DNA of 64,000 nt from Sinomonas cyclohexanicum (GCF_020886775.1 NZ_AP024525.1:3348001-3412000), one strand, 5' to 3'; counted from the first letter of the stretch, positions 33,067 to 42,018 are shown. Translations and numbers: made by a program. The notes: a model not told the origin generated them from the letters alone.

Positions 33067-34500
33067 TCATGGGAGTCCCGCGGCGGAGAAGACCTGATTG
33101 ATGAGGGCGACGAGTCCGTTGGCCAAGGCCTGCACCTCGCCGTCGGAGTGAGCGAGGTCGGTCGCTTCCACCGTGACGGTGCCTCTGCGGGCCCCCATGA
33201 TGACGTGGATCTCGCCGGTCCCATCCGAGAGCCGGTAGGTGAGGACGTAGGCTGCATCGCCCCCTGGGCCCTCGGCCAGTTGCTGGATCGAGGACCACGG
33301 CCTTTCGTGTGCGCCCGGTAGGACGTTCTCGGTGATCGATGGGCAGTCCCGCAGCGCCGAGGCCCTCCCGTCGAAGGGGTAGGGCGGCGTGACCGACTCG
33401 GCCATGCTGATGACCGTCAACATGGTCCACGACTTCACAGACCCGGAGAACGTGGCCGTAGCCATCGACGAGCCAGCCAGGCCCGAGAGGTAGGCGGCGT
33501 CGTCGTAGGTGCAGCGGTCTGGGGCCGACGTGGCACCCGGGGACCTGACGAGCTGGGCCTGGACCATCGGAGTGCTTCCGCCGGGCCCCGCGATGCCCTT
33601 GAGCAGACTTGCGAGCTGCTCAGGCGTGCGCGAATTGGGTGCCGGGGCGCTCACCGTGGGGGCATTGCTGGCCGCCTGGTCGATCAGCTCACGAGCCACC
33701 CCCGCCATCGAGTCCACCGCTGTCTGGGCGTCGGCATCCGAGGCAACGCTCAGAGAGAGGGTAATGGACAGGGTTCCTGCTAGCACCGCGAGCCCGGTTC
33801 CCGCCATGTCCCCGGGGTTCCGTGGCTTCGGTGTCCGCAACGTCGCGAAGGCCTTCTCGCCGATCTGCGGGGCCTGCAGCATCTGGACACCGGAGGTCAG
33901 CGTGCCCGATCCCTCGGTGTACGTGACGTCGAACTGCCGGCAGCTGGACGCGACCTCGTCCGAGTAGACGAACTGCGAGGTCCTGAGCGCGTCGCGTGCC
34001 GCACTCCGGACGGTGAACATGACGGTCGAGGTGGGCCCACCCGCGGTGCCCGCTGGCGCAATCGCGCCCATGGCGAAGTTCACGCTCTTGTCCGCCGCGG
34101 TGGCCTGCATGTCCCTCTCCACGAACGTCTGGCACTCGCCGGGCGCGACGGCGGTCGTCTGCGTTGGCACCGGGTTGGTGGTGAACGCGATGCGCAGGCG
34201 TTGGGTGTCCTGCGCGGCGTACGGGAGGCCGCGCTTCTCGGCGACCCGATTGACCAGGGCCATGAGCTCCTGGTCGGTGAAGACCTTCGTGGGCAGCCCG
34301 GCCGCTGGGGCCACTGAGGCCGACTGCGTGGGAGTGGGCCCGCTGGTCCCGCCTGGTGTGTCCGATCCGGCAGAGCATCCGGCCACGACCAGCACCGACG
34401 CCATGAGGGCCGCGATCCAGCCCGCACGGATCGTGGACCCCGCACCTCTCCCGGAGTGCCGGCGCCCCAACTGCACGCTGCCTTCGCGGATCGCATCCAT
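33067..34500 (-). CDS. Lipoprotein of unknown function
   Basis: From ATG 34500, with GGGAGG 9-10 bp upstream, the product has 477 residues. After a basic N-terminus, a hydrophobic stretch ends in the lipobox VVAGC (Cys42 or nearby), then a Ser/Thr/Pro/Gly linker. The body shows two similar halves: each has a segment beginning with a Thr/Val-rich strand and a paired-Cys region (GECQTFVE with SSCRQFDV; DRCTYDD with LRDCPSI). This suggests a duplicated extracytoplasmic domain. I do not recognise the family. It would be anchored on the outer face of the membrane. Confidence 0.75.
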   Translation of the reverse strand: MDAIREGSVQLGRRHSGRGAGSTIRAGWIAALMASVLVVAGCSAGSDTPGGTSGPTPTQSASVAPAAGLPTKVFTDQELMALVNRVAEKRGLPYAAQDTQRLRIAFTTNPVPTQTTAVAPGECQTFVERDMQATAADKSVNFAMGAIAPAGTAGGPTSTVMFTVRSAARDALRTSQFVYSDEVASSCRQFDVTYTEGSGTLTSGVQMLQAPQIGEKAFATLRTPKPRNPGDMAGTGLAVLAGTLSITLSLSVASDADAQTAVDSMAGVARELIDQAASNAPTVSAPAPNSRTPEQLASLLKGIAGPGGSTPMVQAQLVRSPGATSAPDRCTYDDAAYLSGLAGSSMATATFSGSVKSWTMLTVISMAESVTPPYPFDGRASALRDCPSITENVLPGAHERPWSSIQQLAEGPGGDAAYVLTYRLSDGTGEIHVIMGARRGTVTVEATDLAHSDGEVQALANGLVALINQVFSAAGLP

Positions 34501-34662
34501 GGTCCGGCACCTCCCTCGTCCGGTATCAGCGTGGCCGCTTCCGAAGGGCCCGGGTAGAGCCCTTCGCCCCGCATGCTCCGCTTGCCCGTGACCGCAACGC
34601 TGCGGACCCAAACTGTCCGCTTCGGCCTTCCGCCCGCAGCGGCGGAAACCTACCGTGGGGCC

Positions 34663-35100
34663 ATGGCATACAGATTCCAGGTGGTCGTGGACAGCCGCGA
34701 CCCGCACGCGCAGGCCGACTGGTGGGCCGAGACGCTCGGCTGGACCGTCGAGCCCAGTGACGAGGACTTCATCCGCAGCATGGTCGCCCAGGGCTATGCG
34801 ACCGAGGCGGAGACCGCCACGCACCACGGCGTCCTTGTCTGGGCCAGTGCGCAGGCCATCTGCCCGCCGGACCAGGTCGGCAGCAAGGAGCGGCAGCGCT
34901 TCCTGTTCCAGGCCGTCCCCGAGGGCAAGACGGTCAAGAACCGCGTGCACTGGGACGTCCGGCTCGACGGCGACGACAAGGACGCCGTCCGGGCCAAGCT
35001 CGAGGCCCGCGGCGCCACGTTCCTGTGGGAGGGCCACGAGGGCCCGCACGGCTGGTACACGATGGCGGACCCGGAAGGGAACGAGTTCTGCATCTCGTGA
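34663..35100 (+). CDS. VOC-superfamily protein (glyoxalase-like)
   Basis: This 145-residue protein resembles the glyoxalase-like Glyoxalase_6 group. It opens YRFQVVVDSRDPHAQADWWA, has RVHWDVRLDGDDKDAVRAKL in the second module and ends MADPEGNEFCIS. The core VOC strands are present but metal ligands are not certain. TACCGT (34651-34656) lies 6 bp before the ATG and there is no binding site, which suggests a leaderless mRNA. It diverges from the lipoprotein gene. Confidence 0.85.
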   Translation: MAYRFQVVVDSRDPHAQADWWAETLGWTVEPSDEDFIRSMVAQGYATEAETATHHGVLVWASAQAICPPDQVGSKERQRFLFQAVPEGKTVKNRVHWDVRLDGDDKDAVRAKLEARGATFLWEGHEGPHGWYTMADPEGNEFCIS

Positions 35101-35118
35101 GCCGGTAGGCTCGCTGGC

Positions 35119-35145
35119 GTGCACTCTCTGGGTTCTGTCCGGTGA
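35119..35145 (+). CDS. Putative 8-residue leader peptide coupled to the lysoplasmalogenase gene
   Basis: A TAGGCT box (35106-35111), 7 bp, then GTG opens a frame reading MHSLGSVR and stopping at TGA 35143-35145. That stop overlaps the GTG start of the next gene (GTGA). This layout would let a leaderless mRNA load a ribosome at the small frame and pass it to the lysoplasmalogenase start, which has no clear binding site of its own. The peptide itself may have no function. Confidence 0.35.
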   Translation: MHSLGSVR

Positions 35146-35780
35146 CGCCGCTCGCCTGGGCGTTCGCCGGGCTCGCCGCCGTCGCGGCGGTCATCGACTG
35201 GCGGGCGACGGCGCGTGGTGCGGTCGCCGCTCGGCACCGCACCAAGCCCGCCCCGATGGTCCTGCTGATCGCCGCGGCGGCGTCGGTCCAGCCGTGGCAT
35301 GGGTGGACCCAGATGTTCATCCTCGCGGCGTTCGCCGCCTCCCTGGCCGGTGACCTCCTGCTGCTGCCCGGCCGCCCCCTCGCGCCCGGCCTTGCGGCGT
35401 TCCTCGTGGCGCACGTGGCGTTCATCCTGGCCTTCTCCGGGCGAGCCGAGACGGTCGCTGGGTCGCTGTTCGGCGCGGCGTTCCTCGTGGTGCTGCTGCC
35501 CCTGACCGTGCCGACGCTCATGCGGGGGGTCCGGGCCACGGAGCCCCGGATGATCGCACCAGTGGCGGTCTATATGGCGGCGCTGTGCGCGCTCGTCATC
35601 GCAGCCGGGACCACCGGGTCGCCGTGGCCCCTGCTCGGGGCGATCGTGTTCCTCGTCTCCGACCTCATGATCGGCTGGCGCGAGTTCGTCGGGCCCATCC
35701 GCGCGGAGTGGCACATCATGGCCACGTACCACGCCGCGCAGTTTGCGTTCCTGGCCTGGCTCGCGGGGCTCGCCGGGTAG
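35142..35780 (+). CDS. Lysoplasmalogenase (YhhN family) membrane protein
   Basis: This is a 212-residue protein with about eight membrane helices. Family marks are RTKPAPMVLLIAAA near residue 33, the SLAGDLLLLPG segment with the conserved Asp, the VAHVAFILAF segment with its His, and FLVSDLMIGWREF with the late Asp. YhhN/TMEM86 enzymes hydrolyse the vinyl-ether bond of lysoplasmalogens; for many bacterial members this activity is only predicted. The GTG start overlaps a possible 8-codon leader. Confidence 0.82.
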   Translation: MTPLAWAFAGLAAVAAVIDWRATARGAVAARHRTKPAPMVLLIAAAASVQPWHGWTQMFILAAFAASLAGDLLLLPGRPLAPGLAAFLVAHVAFILAFSGRAETVAGSLFGAAFLVVLLPLTVPTLMRGVRATEPRMIAPVAVYMAALCALVIAAGTTGSPWPLLGAIVFLVSDLMIGWREFVGPIRAEWHIMATYHAAQFAFLAWLAGLAG

Positions 35781-35822
35781 CAGGTCTCGCCGGGTAGCGG
35801 CGCTCCCCTCAACCGCCGCGAC

Positions 35823-36776
35823 TCAGTACCCGAGCGACTGTGCCGCCGCGCGCAGTGCGTCGGCCGAGCGGGCGAGGCGCGCCAGCTCACCGTCGTCCAT
35901 CGGAACCTCGAGCACCCGCCGCACGCCGCCGGCACCCACCACGGACGGCAGGCTCAGCGCAACGCCGTGGATCCCGTACTGGCCGTCCAGCACCGTGGAG
36001 ACGGGCAGCACCGCGTCCTCGCGGCCCAGCACGGCCTCGACGATCCGCGCGGCGGAGAGGCCGATCGCGTAGTTCGTGGCGCCCTTCCCCTCGATCACGC
36101 GGTAGGCGGCGGTGCGGACCTCCTGAGCGAGCTCGTCGAGGGACTCGGGGGTGAACGCGGGGGCGCCGTCCGGCCCGGCCCAGTCCCGCAGCGGCACGCC
36201 GCCGATCGTGGCGCACGCCCACAGCGGGAATTCCGTATCGCCGTGCTCTCCCACGATGTACGCGTGGACCGACGCGCGGGACACCCCGACGCGCTCGCCC
36301 ACGAGCCAGCGCAGCCGGGAGGTGTCCAGGACGGTGCCCGAGGCGAACACCCGCCCCGCCGGCAGCCCCGAGATGCGCTGCGCGGCGACCGTGAGCACGT
36401 CGCACGGGTTGGTCACGAGCACGTACACGGCATCCGGCGCGTGCTCGAGCAGCGCCGGAAGGAGGCCCTCGAGGATGCCGGCGTTGGTGCCTGCGAGCTC
36501 GAGGCGCGTCTGGCCCGGCTTCTGCTTCGCCCCGGCGGTGATCACGACGACGTCCGCGCCGGCCGCGAGCGCCACGTCCGTCCCGCCCGTGATGCTCGAC
36601 GCCCCGGTGAACTGGGTGCCGTGCGCGAGGTCGAGCACCTCGGCCTCCACCTTGGCCGCGTCGATGTCGTAGAGGACAACCTCGCGGGCCGATCCGCGGA
36701 TGAGGGCGGCGTACGCCGCAGAGCTCCCCACCGCGCCGGCGCCGACCACCACGAGCTTGCCTGCCTGTGCCACCAT
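35823..36776 (-). CDS. ldh: L-lactate dehydrogenase
   Basis: This 317-residue NAD-dependent enzyme has the Rossmann motif [14 protein letters not shown] with Asp in LYDID, the active-loop [23 protein letters not shown] with the substrate Arg, and [11 protein letters not shown] with the catalytic His. The Gln in the active loop favours lactate over malate. It interconverts pyruvate and lactate. It diverges from menB with only 24 bp between start codons. A TAGTCT box 6 bp before the ATG predicts a leaderless mRNA, and its bases overlap the menB -10 box. Confidence 0.92.
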   Translation of the reverse strand: MVAQAGKLVVVGAGAVGSSAAYAALIRGSAREVVLYDIDAAKVEAEVLDLAHGTQFTGASSITGGTDVALAAGADVVVITAGAKQKPGQTRLELAGTNAGILEGLLPALLEHAPDAVYVLVTNPCDVLTVAAQRISGLPAGRVFASGTVLDTSRLRWLVGERVGVSRASVHAYIVGEHGDTEFPLWACATIGGVPLRDWAGPDGAPAFTPESLDELAQEVRTAAYRVIEGKGATNYAIGLSAARIVEAVLGREDAVLPVSTVLDGQYGIHGVALSLPSVVGAGGVRRVLEVPMDDGELARLARSADALRAAAQSLGY

Positions 36777-36782
36777 GAGCCC

Positions 36783-36792
36783 AGACTAGACT
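36783..36792. promoter_or_regulatory. Overlapping back-to-back -10 boxes between ldh and menB
   Basis: The 10-bp text AGACTAGACT contains TAGTCT for leftward ldh (36783-36788, 6 bp before ATG) and TAGACT for rightward menB (36787-36792, 8 bp before GTG). The boxes share two bases, so polymerase cannot occupy both at once. No good -35 is seen on either side. Both mRNAs should begin at or next to the start codon. Confidence 0.55.
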
Positions 36793-36800
36793 CTTCTGAC

Positions 36801-37784
36801 GTGACCACTTCCGCCCTGCCAGATCGCCATGGCCTGCCCGAGTCCGTCTCCGACACCTTCGACCCGACGCGCTGGCGCGTGGTCGAGGGCTTCGACTTCG
36901 AGGACCTCACGTACCACCGGCAGGTCGAGCGGGACAGCAGCGGCGCCGTCGTGCGCGATCTGCCGACGGTGCGGATCGCGTTCAACCGCCCCGAGGTGCG
37001 CAACGCGTTCCGGCCCGGCACGGTGGACGAGCTGTACCGCGCGATGGACCACGCCCGCATGACGCCCGATGTCGCCACGGTCCTCCTCACGGGCAACGGC
37101 CCCTCCCCCAAGGACGGCGGCCATGCGTTCTGCTCGGGCGGCGACCAGCGGATCCGGGGGCGTGACGGATACCGGTACACGGTACCGGTCAAGGACGGCG
37201 ATACGGCCGAGACGATCGACCCGGCGCGAGCGGGGCGCCTGCACATCCTCGAGGTCCAGCGGCTCATGCGGACCATGCCGAAGGTGGTCATCGCGGTGGT
37301 GAACGGCTGGGCGGCCGGCGGCGGCCACTCACTCCACGTCGTCTCGGACCTCACAATCGCCTCCCGCGAGCACGGGAAGTTCAAGCAGACGGACGCGACC
37401 GTCGGCTCGTTCGACGCCGGCTACGGCTCGGCCCTGCTGGCCCGGCAGATCGGGCAGAAGAACGCCCGCGCGATCTTCTTCCTAGCCCGCGAATACTCGG
37501 CCGAGGACATGGTCGCGATGGGCGCGGTCAACGAGGCCGTGGAGCACGCCCGGCTCGAGGAGGTCGCGCTCGAGTACGCCGCGGACATCGCCCGCCAGTC
37601 CCCGCAGGCCATCCGCATGCTCAAGTTCGCGTTCAACCTCGCCGACGACGGCCTGGCCGGCCAGCAGGTCTTCGCCGGGGAGGCCACGCGCCTTGCCTAC
37701 ATGACCGACGAGGCCGTGGAGGGCCGCGACGCGTTCCTGCAGAAGCGCGACCCTGACTGGTCCCCCTTCCCCTACTACTTCTGA
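36801..37784 (+). CDS. menB: 1,4-dihydroxy-2-naphthoyl-CoA synthase
   Basis: From GTG 36801 the product has 327 residues. MenB hallmarks are the oxyanion segment AFCSGGDQRIRGRDGYRY, the long GWAAGGGHSLHVVSDLTIAS helix, FKQTDATVGSFDAGYG and the C-terminal DPDWSPFPYYF. It cyclises o-succinylbenzoyl-CoA in menaquinone synthesis. Residues about 47-51 (GAVVRD) carry a dispersed 11-mer copy in a variable loop. menE and menA follow on the same strand. Confidence 0.96.
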   Translation: MTTSALPDRHGLPESVSDTFDPTRWRVVEGFDFEDLTYHRQVERDSSGAVVRDLPTVRIAFNRPEVRNAFRPGTVDELYRAMDHARMTPDVATVLLTGNGPSPKDGGHAFCSGGDQRIRGRDGYRYTVPVKDGDTAETIDPARAGRLHILEVQRLMRTMPKVVIAVVNGWAAGGGHSLHVVSDLTIASREHGKFKQTDATVGSFDAGYGSALLARQIGQKNARAIFFLAREYSAEDMVAMGAVNEAVEHARLEEVALEYAADIARQSPQAIRMLKFAFNLADDGLAGQQVFAGEATRLAYMTDEAVEGRDAFLQKRDPDWSPFPYYF

Positions 37785-37849
37785 CCGACCGGCCCGCGGG
37801 GACATGACCCCTCAACGGCCCGCCAGAGACCCCGCAACGAGAGGTGACC

Positions 37850-39028
37850 GTGAACCTGGACCCCGTCCTCAAGGCCCTGGCCGCCGCCTTGGCGGGCGAG
37901 GGGCCGGCCATCGAGTTCGGCACGTCGGAGACGGCCCAGGACCGGACGGAGACGCACGACGACGCGTGGCGGCCCTGGCTCCCGTCGGAGGCTGCCGCTG
38001 AGCTGCCCGAGGGGACGGCCGTCGTCGTGCGCACGTCCGGTTCGACTGGAACGCCCAAGGCGACCGCGCTGACGGTCGACGCGCTCGCGGCGTCCTCGAT
38101 GTCCACAGCGATCGCGCTCAAGGACGAGGGGCAGTGGCTCCTGGCGCTCCCGCTCCAGTACGTCGCGGGCGTGCAGGTCCTCGTCCGCTCGCTCTACGCG
38201 GGCACGCGGCCGTGGGCCATGGACCTCTCCGGGGGCTTCACGCCCGAGGCGTTCGCGGACGCCGCCGAGCAGCTCACGGACCCCATCCGCTTCACCTCGC
38301 TCGTGCCCACGCAGCTGCGGCGGCTCCTCGACGACGGCTCGCCCCGGGTGCTCATCGCGCTCGCGCGCTTCAAGGCGGTCCTGCTCGGCGGGGCCCCGAT
38401 CCCGCCCGGCCTCCTCGAGCGGGCCCGTGAGGCGGGCGTGCGGGTGGTCACGACGTACGGCTCGGCCGAGACGTGCGGCGGGTGCGTGTACGACGGCGAG
38501 CCGCTGCCGGGCGTCGAGGTGCGGCTCGACGAGGGCCGCGTGCTGCTCGGCGGGGACGTGGTGGCGGCGGGGTACGTGGGCGACCCGGAGCGGACCGCCG
38601 AGCACTTCCGCACCGACGAGGACGGCCAGCGCTGGTATCTCACCTCGGACGTCGGCGAGTTCGCCGAGGACGGGCGCCTGCGGATCCTCGGGCGGGCCGA
38701 CGACGTGGTCATCACCGGCGGCGTGAAGGCCTCCGCCGCGCGCGTGGCGGCCGAGATCGACTCCATCGAGGGCGTCCGGGAGGCGTTCGTGGCCGGCGTC
38801 GAGGACCCGGAGTGGGGGCAGGCGCTCGCCGCGGCCGTGGTTCTGGCTCCCTCAGGGGCCCCGCGCGAGGCGACGCTCGCCGCTGTGCGCGCGGACGCCG
38901 TCGTGCGCCTGGGGAAGCTCGCCCCGAAGACGTGGCTCGTCCTCGACGCGCTCCCCCACCTGCCCAACGGCAAGCCGGACCGGCGGTCGCTCACCGAGCT
39001 GCTGCGCGCCGCGCACGGCCGCAGCTAG
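37850..39028 (+). CDS. menE: o-succinylbenzoate-CoA ligase
   Basis: The GTG at 37850 has GAGAGG 5-6 bp upstream and gives 392 residues; GTG 37844 is an alternative. The adenylate-forming motifs are VVRTSGSTGTPKATAL (P-loop), TTYGSAETCGG, YLTSDVGEF and the C-terminal PNGKPDRRSL with the catalytic Lys. The protein is shorter than most family members, as usual for actinobacterial MenE. It activates o-succinylbenzoate with ATP and CoA, feeding MenB. The 65-bp gap before it contains TGACCCCTCAACGG, a word shared with 26194-26207. Confidence 0.93.
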   Translation: MNLDPVLKALAAALAGEGPAIEFGTSETAQDRTETHDDAWRPWLPSEAAAELPEGTAVVVRTSGSTGTPKATALTVDALAASSMSTAIALKDEGQWLLALPLQYVAGVQVLVRSLYAGTRPWAMDLSGGFTPEAFADAAEQLTDPIRFTSLVPTQLRRLLDDGSPRVLIALARFKAVLLGGAPIPPGLLERAREAGVRVVTTYGSAETCGGCVYDGEPLPGVEVRLDEGRVLLGGDVVAAGYVGDPERTAEHFRTDEDGQRWYLTSDVGEFAEDGRLRILGRADDVVITGGVKASAARVAAEIDSIEGVREAFVAGVEDPEWGQALAAAVVLAPSGAPREATLAAVRADAVVRLGKLAPKTWLVLDALPHLPNGKPDRRSLTELLRAAHGRS

Positions 39029-39078
39029 CTCCACACCCGACCAGCGCCCACCCACCCGTCCCTGGAGGAACAGAACAC

Positions 39079-39960
39079 GTGGCCACACTCGCCCAATGGA
39101 TCGACGGCTCGCGGCCGAGGACCCTGCCCATGGCGGTGGCGCCCGTGGTGATCGGCAGCGCCGCCGCGTACGGGCTCGGCGCGTTCAAACCGGTCAACGC
39201 GGTCCTCGCCGCCGTCGTGGCACTGCTGCTCCAGGTGGGCGTCAACTACGCGAACGACTACTCCGACGGGATCCGCGGAACCGACGACAACCGGGTGGGG
39301 CCGTTCCGGCTCACCGGGTCCGGAGCGGCGGCGCCCGCGGCGGTCAAACGGGCGGCGTTCGCGGCGTTCGGCGGCGCGATGGTGTTCGGCCTGATCCTCG
39401 TGATCCTGTCTCAGGCATGGTGGCTCCTCCTCGTGGGCGCCGGCTGCGTCGCGGCCGCCTGGGGGTACACGGGAGGGAAGAACCCCTACGGGTATCTGGG
39501 GCTCGGAGACGTCTTCGTGTTCGTGTTCTTCGGCCTCGTGGCCACCCTCGGCACCACGTACACGCAGGCGGGGACGCTCAGCGCGGCCTCGTGGGTCGGC
39601 GCCGTGGGGACCGGCCTCATCGCGGACGCCCTGCTCATGGCCAACAACGTCCGCGACATTCCGACGGACACGGAGTCCGGAAAGCGGACCCTCGCCGTGC
39701 GCCTCGGCGACCACCGCGCGCGGCGGGCCTACGCGTGGATGCTCGGGATCGCGGTCCTCGGCCCCCTCGTGCTCGCGCCGTGGAACCTCTGGACGCTGAT
39801 CGTCCTGCTGCTCGTGCCCGCGTGCCTCACGCCCGTGTGGATCATGCTCGGCGGGAAGAAGGGCCGCGATCTCATCCCCGTCCTGCAGCAGACCGGGTTC
39901 ATCAACCTCGGCTTCGCGGGGCTGTTCTCGCTCGCGGTCGTCCTCGGGGTGCTCGTCTAG
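39079..39960 (+). CDS. menA: 1,4-dihydroxy-2-naphthoate polyprenyltransferase
   Basis: The GTG at 39079 behind CTGGAGGAA gives 293 residues, eight or nine membrane helices. The first Asp-rich prenyl-diphosphate motif is NYANDYSDGIRGTDD and the second is MANNVRDIPTDTESGKRTL. It attaches the isoprenoid chain to 1,4-dihydroxy-2-naphthoate to make demethylmenaquinone. Together with menB and menE this shows menaquinone-based respiration, in keeping with the Rex regulator and cytochrome c genes further on. Confidence 0.95.
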   Translation: MATLAQWIDGSRPRTLPMAVAPVVIGSAAAYGLGAFKPVNAVLAAVVALLLQVGVNYANDYSDGIRGTDDNRVGPFRLTGSGAAAPAAVKRAAFAAFGGAMVFGLILVILSQAWWLLLVGAGCVAAAWGYTGGKNPYGYLGLGDVFVFVFFGLVATLGTTYTQAGTLSAASWVGAVGTGLIADALLMANNVRDIPTDTESGKRTLAVRLGDHRARRAYAWMLGIAVLGPLVLAPWNLWTLIVLLLVPACLTPVWIMLGGKKGRDLIPVLQQTGFINLGFAGLFSLAVVLGVLV

Positions 39961-39983
39961 GAGCGCTCCTAGGAGCGTTCCTC

Positions 39984-40337
39984 CTAGGAACGGTCCGTCG
40001 TCGAGCCGTCGGGTCCGTCCTCTTCGGGACGCTGCGCCGTGTCGAAGCGGCCCTCGTAGCCCTCGTCCTCGGCGCGCTGTGCGTCATCGATGGCGTCCTC
40101 CTCCTCGGCGTCGTAGCGCTCCTTCTTGGAGCGCACCTCCTTGCGACCGCTGAAGACTTCGCGCACCTCCCCGGCGGCGGCGTTGCGTTGACGGGAGAAG
40201 AACAGGAAGTTGAGCGCGAACGCGATGATGACCGCGAAGACCGCCGAGAAGATCACCCCGATCTTCAGCACCATGAACAGCGCAAACGGCACGACGAACA
40301 GGACAGTGCGGAGCAGGAAGTACTTGAGGGATGCCAC
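39984..40337 (-). CDS. DUF4229-type membrane protein
   Basis: This 117-residue protein begins at GTG 40337. Two membrane helices (residues about 6-48) precede a highly charged, Glu/Asp/Arg-rich cytoplasmic tail. The N-terminus (KYFLLRTVLFV) and the NFLFFSRQR boundary resemble the actinobacterial DUF4229 family often found next to menA. Function is unknown. It converges with menA (23 bp gap). TAAACT 6 bp before the start codon suggests a leaderless mRNA. Confidence 0.75.
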   Translation of the reverse strand: MASLKYFLLRTVLFVVPFALFMVLKIGVIFSAVFAVIIAFALNFLFFSRQRNAAAGEVREVFSGRKEVRSKKERYDAEEEDAIDDAQRAEDEGYEGRFDTAQRPEEDGPDGSTTDRS

Positions 40338-40343
40338 TGGACG

Positions 40344-40356
40344 AGTTTACTAAAAT
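40344..40356. promoter_or_regulatory. Adjacent divergent -10 boxes for two leaderless genes
   Basis: TAAACT on the minus strand (40344-40349) is 6 bp before GTG 40337. TAAAAT on the plus strand (40351-40356) is 6 bp before ATG 40363. The two start codons are only 25 bp apart and neither gene has a ribosome binding site. This repeats the ldh/menB design. Confidence 0.6.
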
Positions 40357-40362
40357 GGACCT

Positions 40363-40626
40363 ATGATCCGCGTTCTTCCTTGGCTCGTCGTCCTGGTCGT
40401 CTGGCTGTATGGCATGGTCGACTGCGCGATCAGCGACCGCCGGGGGGTGCGCGGAGGGATCTCCAAGACCCTCTGGTTCCTCATTGCCGTCATCCCCGCG
40501 GTCGGCGCGGCACTGTGGTTCATCTACGGACGCCCCCGGGGCACGACGCCGCCCCGCACCGGGGGCGACAAGGGTCGCCGCCCGGTGGCACCGGACGACG
40601 ACCCTGACTTCCTGCGCGGCCTCTGA
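40363..40626 (+). CDS. PLDc_N-domain small membrane protein
   Basis: This 87-residue protein has two membrane helices. It matches the phospholipase D nuclease N-terminal (PLDc_N) pattern: VLPWLVVLVVWLYGMVDC, then GGISKTLWFLIAVIPAVG ALWFIYGRP-like text. The C-terminal 30 residues are charged and end DDDPDFLRGL, typical of the actinobacterial version. No catalytic PLD motif is present. The role is unknown. Its mRNA is predicted to be leaderless. Confidence 0.8.
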   Translation: MIRVLPWLVVLVVWLYGMVDCAISDRRGVRGGISKTLWFLIAVIPAVGAALWFIYGRPRGTTPPRTGGDKGRRPVAPDDDPDFLRGL

Positions 40627-40650
40627 GGCTGTCGCTGCCCTTTTCCCGCC

Positions 40651-41967
40651 CTACTTCTTCGCGCTCTTGATGAGGTTGTCGGCGTCATTCTTGAACGCCG
40701 CGGCTGCGTCCTGGGCGCTCGCGCGGCCGAACAGGACGTCCGTCGCGTGGCGTCCCAGCGCGTCGGCGACCTTACTCGTGCCGACCGGCGGCACCACCGG
40801 CGTCGGGCCCATGTCCGGCTTGATCGCGGTGAGGAAGCTCAGTGCCGCATTGTCGGTCGGCGTGAGCAGCGGCTTGATCGCCTCTTGGATCGCGGGCGAG
40901 GTCGAGAAGCCGCGCTCGGTCGTGATCACCTTGGCCACGTCAGTGCTGTTGACGAGGTAGTTGATGAACGTCGCCGCCTCGGCCGGGTGCTTGGAGCGGG
41001 ACGACGCAGACCAGTACATGGAGGGCTTGTAGAACAGCCCGTTGCCCTTCGCCTTGCCGTCCTGGCTCGGCATGCGCAGGATCTTGATGTCGCTGCCAGT
41101 CGCCTTCGTGAGCGCGCCCAGCTGGTTGGTCCACCAGAACGAGAGGGCCGTCTTGTTGGTGGCGGCCAGAGTCTGCTCGACCGCCGCGCCGATGTCCTCC
41201 TGGGCCACGCTGGCCGGCGGAGCCGCCTTGGCGTCCCCGAGCTTCTTGAGGAAGTCGAGGAAGGAGGCAACGCCGTCGACCGTGAATCCGGTGTTGCCGT
41301 CCGCGGTGTAGAGGGACTCGCCGCGCTGGCGCAGCCAGATGCTCAGGCTGCTGTCCGTGAGGCCGTAGGAGGACCCGTAGTTCGCTGCCCCGCCCTTCGA
41401 CGCGCCGGCGGCCACGGCCTGCGCCGTCTTGAGGAAGTCGTCCCAGGTCCACGTGGTGTCGTCTGGGAGCGGGACGCCCGCGGCCTGGAAGAGCTTGACG
41501 TTGGCGAACACGCCGAGCGCGTTCTGGCCGGTGCTGATGCCGTAGAGCTTGCCGCCGTACTGGCCGGCGTCGAGGGTGGGCTGGTCGATCCCGGAGGTGT
41601 CGAGCTCCTTCTGCTTCGACAGGTCGAGGAGGGCGCCGCGCCCGCCGTACTCGGCGATGTAGGCGAGGTCCATCTGGATCACGTCCGGCGCATCGTTGGC
41701 CGCCGTCTGGGTGGCGAGCTTGTCCCAGTAGCCGGACCACACGCCTGGCTCGGCCTGGATCTTGATGTTCGGGTGCTCCTTCTGGAACGCGTCGATGGCC
41801 TGCTGGGTCTGCTTGTTCCTGACGTCATTGCCCCACCACGTGAAGCGCAGCGTCACAGAACCGTCGGCGTTCTCGCTTCCTCCCCCGGTGCCGCACCCGG
41901 CGAGCAGTCCTGCGGCAGCAGTCCCTGCGAAGAGCTGTAGCGCTGTGCGGCGGGTCAGAGTCGTCAT
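40651..41967 (-). CDS. Sugar ABC transporter solute-binding lipoprotein
   Basis: From ATG 41967, with GGAGAG upstream, the product has 438 residues. The N-terminus has twin Arg (TRRTALQLF) and a lipobox LAGC near residue 25, so it is an exported lipoprotein, possibly via Tat. The binding-protein fold shows TLRFTWWGND, the ENPNIKI-like segment EHPNIKIQAEPGVW and ATFINYLVNST. This is the carbohydrate-uptake-1 (MalE-like) family. It is divergent from its two permease genes; no ATPase gene is present, so a shared MsiK-type ATPase is presumably used. A LacI-type operator lies in its leader. Confidence 0.92.
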   Translation of the reverse strand: MTTLTRRTALQLFAGTAAAGLLAGCGTGGGSENADGSVTLRFTWWGNDVRNKQTQQAIDAFQKEHPNIKIQAEPGVWSGYWDKLATQTAANDAPDVIQMDLAYIAEYGGRGALLDLSKQKELDTSGIDQPTLDAGQYGGKLYGISTGQNALGVFANVKLFQAAGVPLPDDTTWTWDDFLKTAQAVAAGASKGGAANYGSSYGLTDSSLSIWLRQRGESLYTADGNTGFTVDGVASFLDFLKKLGDAKAAPPASVAQEDIGAAVEQTLAATNKTALSFWWTNQLGALTKATGSDIKILRMPSQDGKAKGNGLFYKPSMYWSASSRSKHPAEAATFINYLVNSTDVAKVITTERGFSTSPAIQEAIKPLLTPTDNAALSFLTAIKPDMGPTPVVPPVGTSKVADALGRHATDVLFGRASAQDAAAAFKNDADNLIKSAKK

Positions 41968-42018
41968 TGTCTCTCCAAGGTCCAGACGGGGATGGGGGGT
42001 CGATACCGATGTTGCCTG

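Noticed and set aside
34501-35124. An N-terminal extension of the lipoprotein frame.
   Set aside because: The lipobox requires a start close to 34500, and the extension is shadow of the VOC gene.
36740-36830. A Rex operator between ldh and menB.
   Set aside because: I could not find a TTGTGA-N6-TCACAA-like site; only overlapping -10 boxes are visible.
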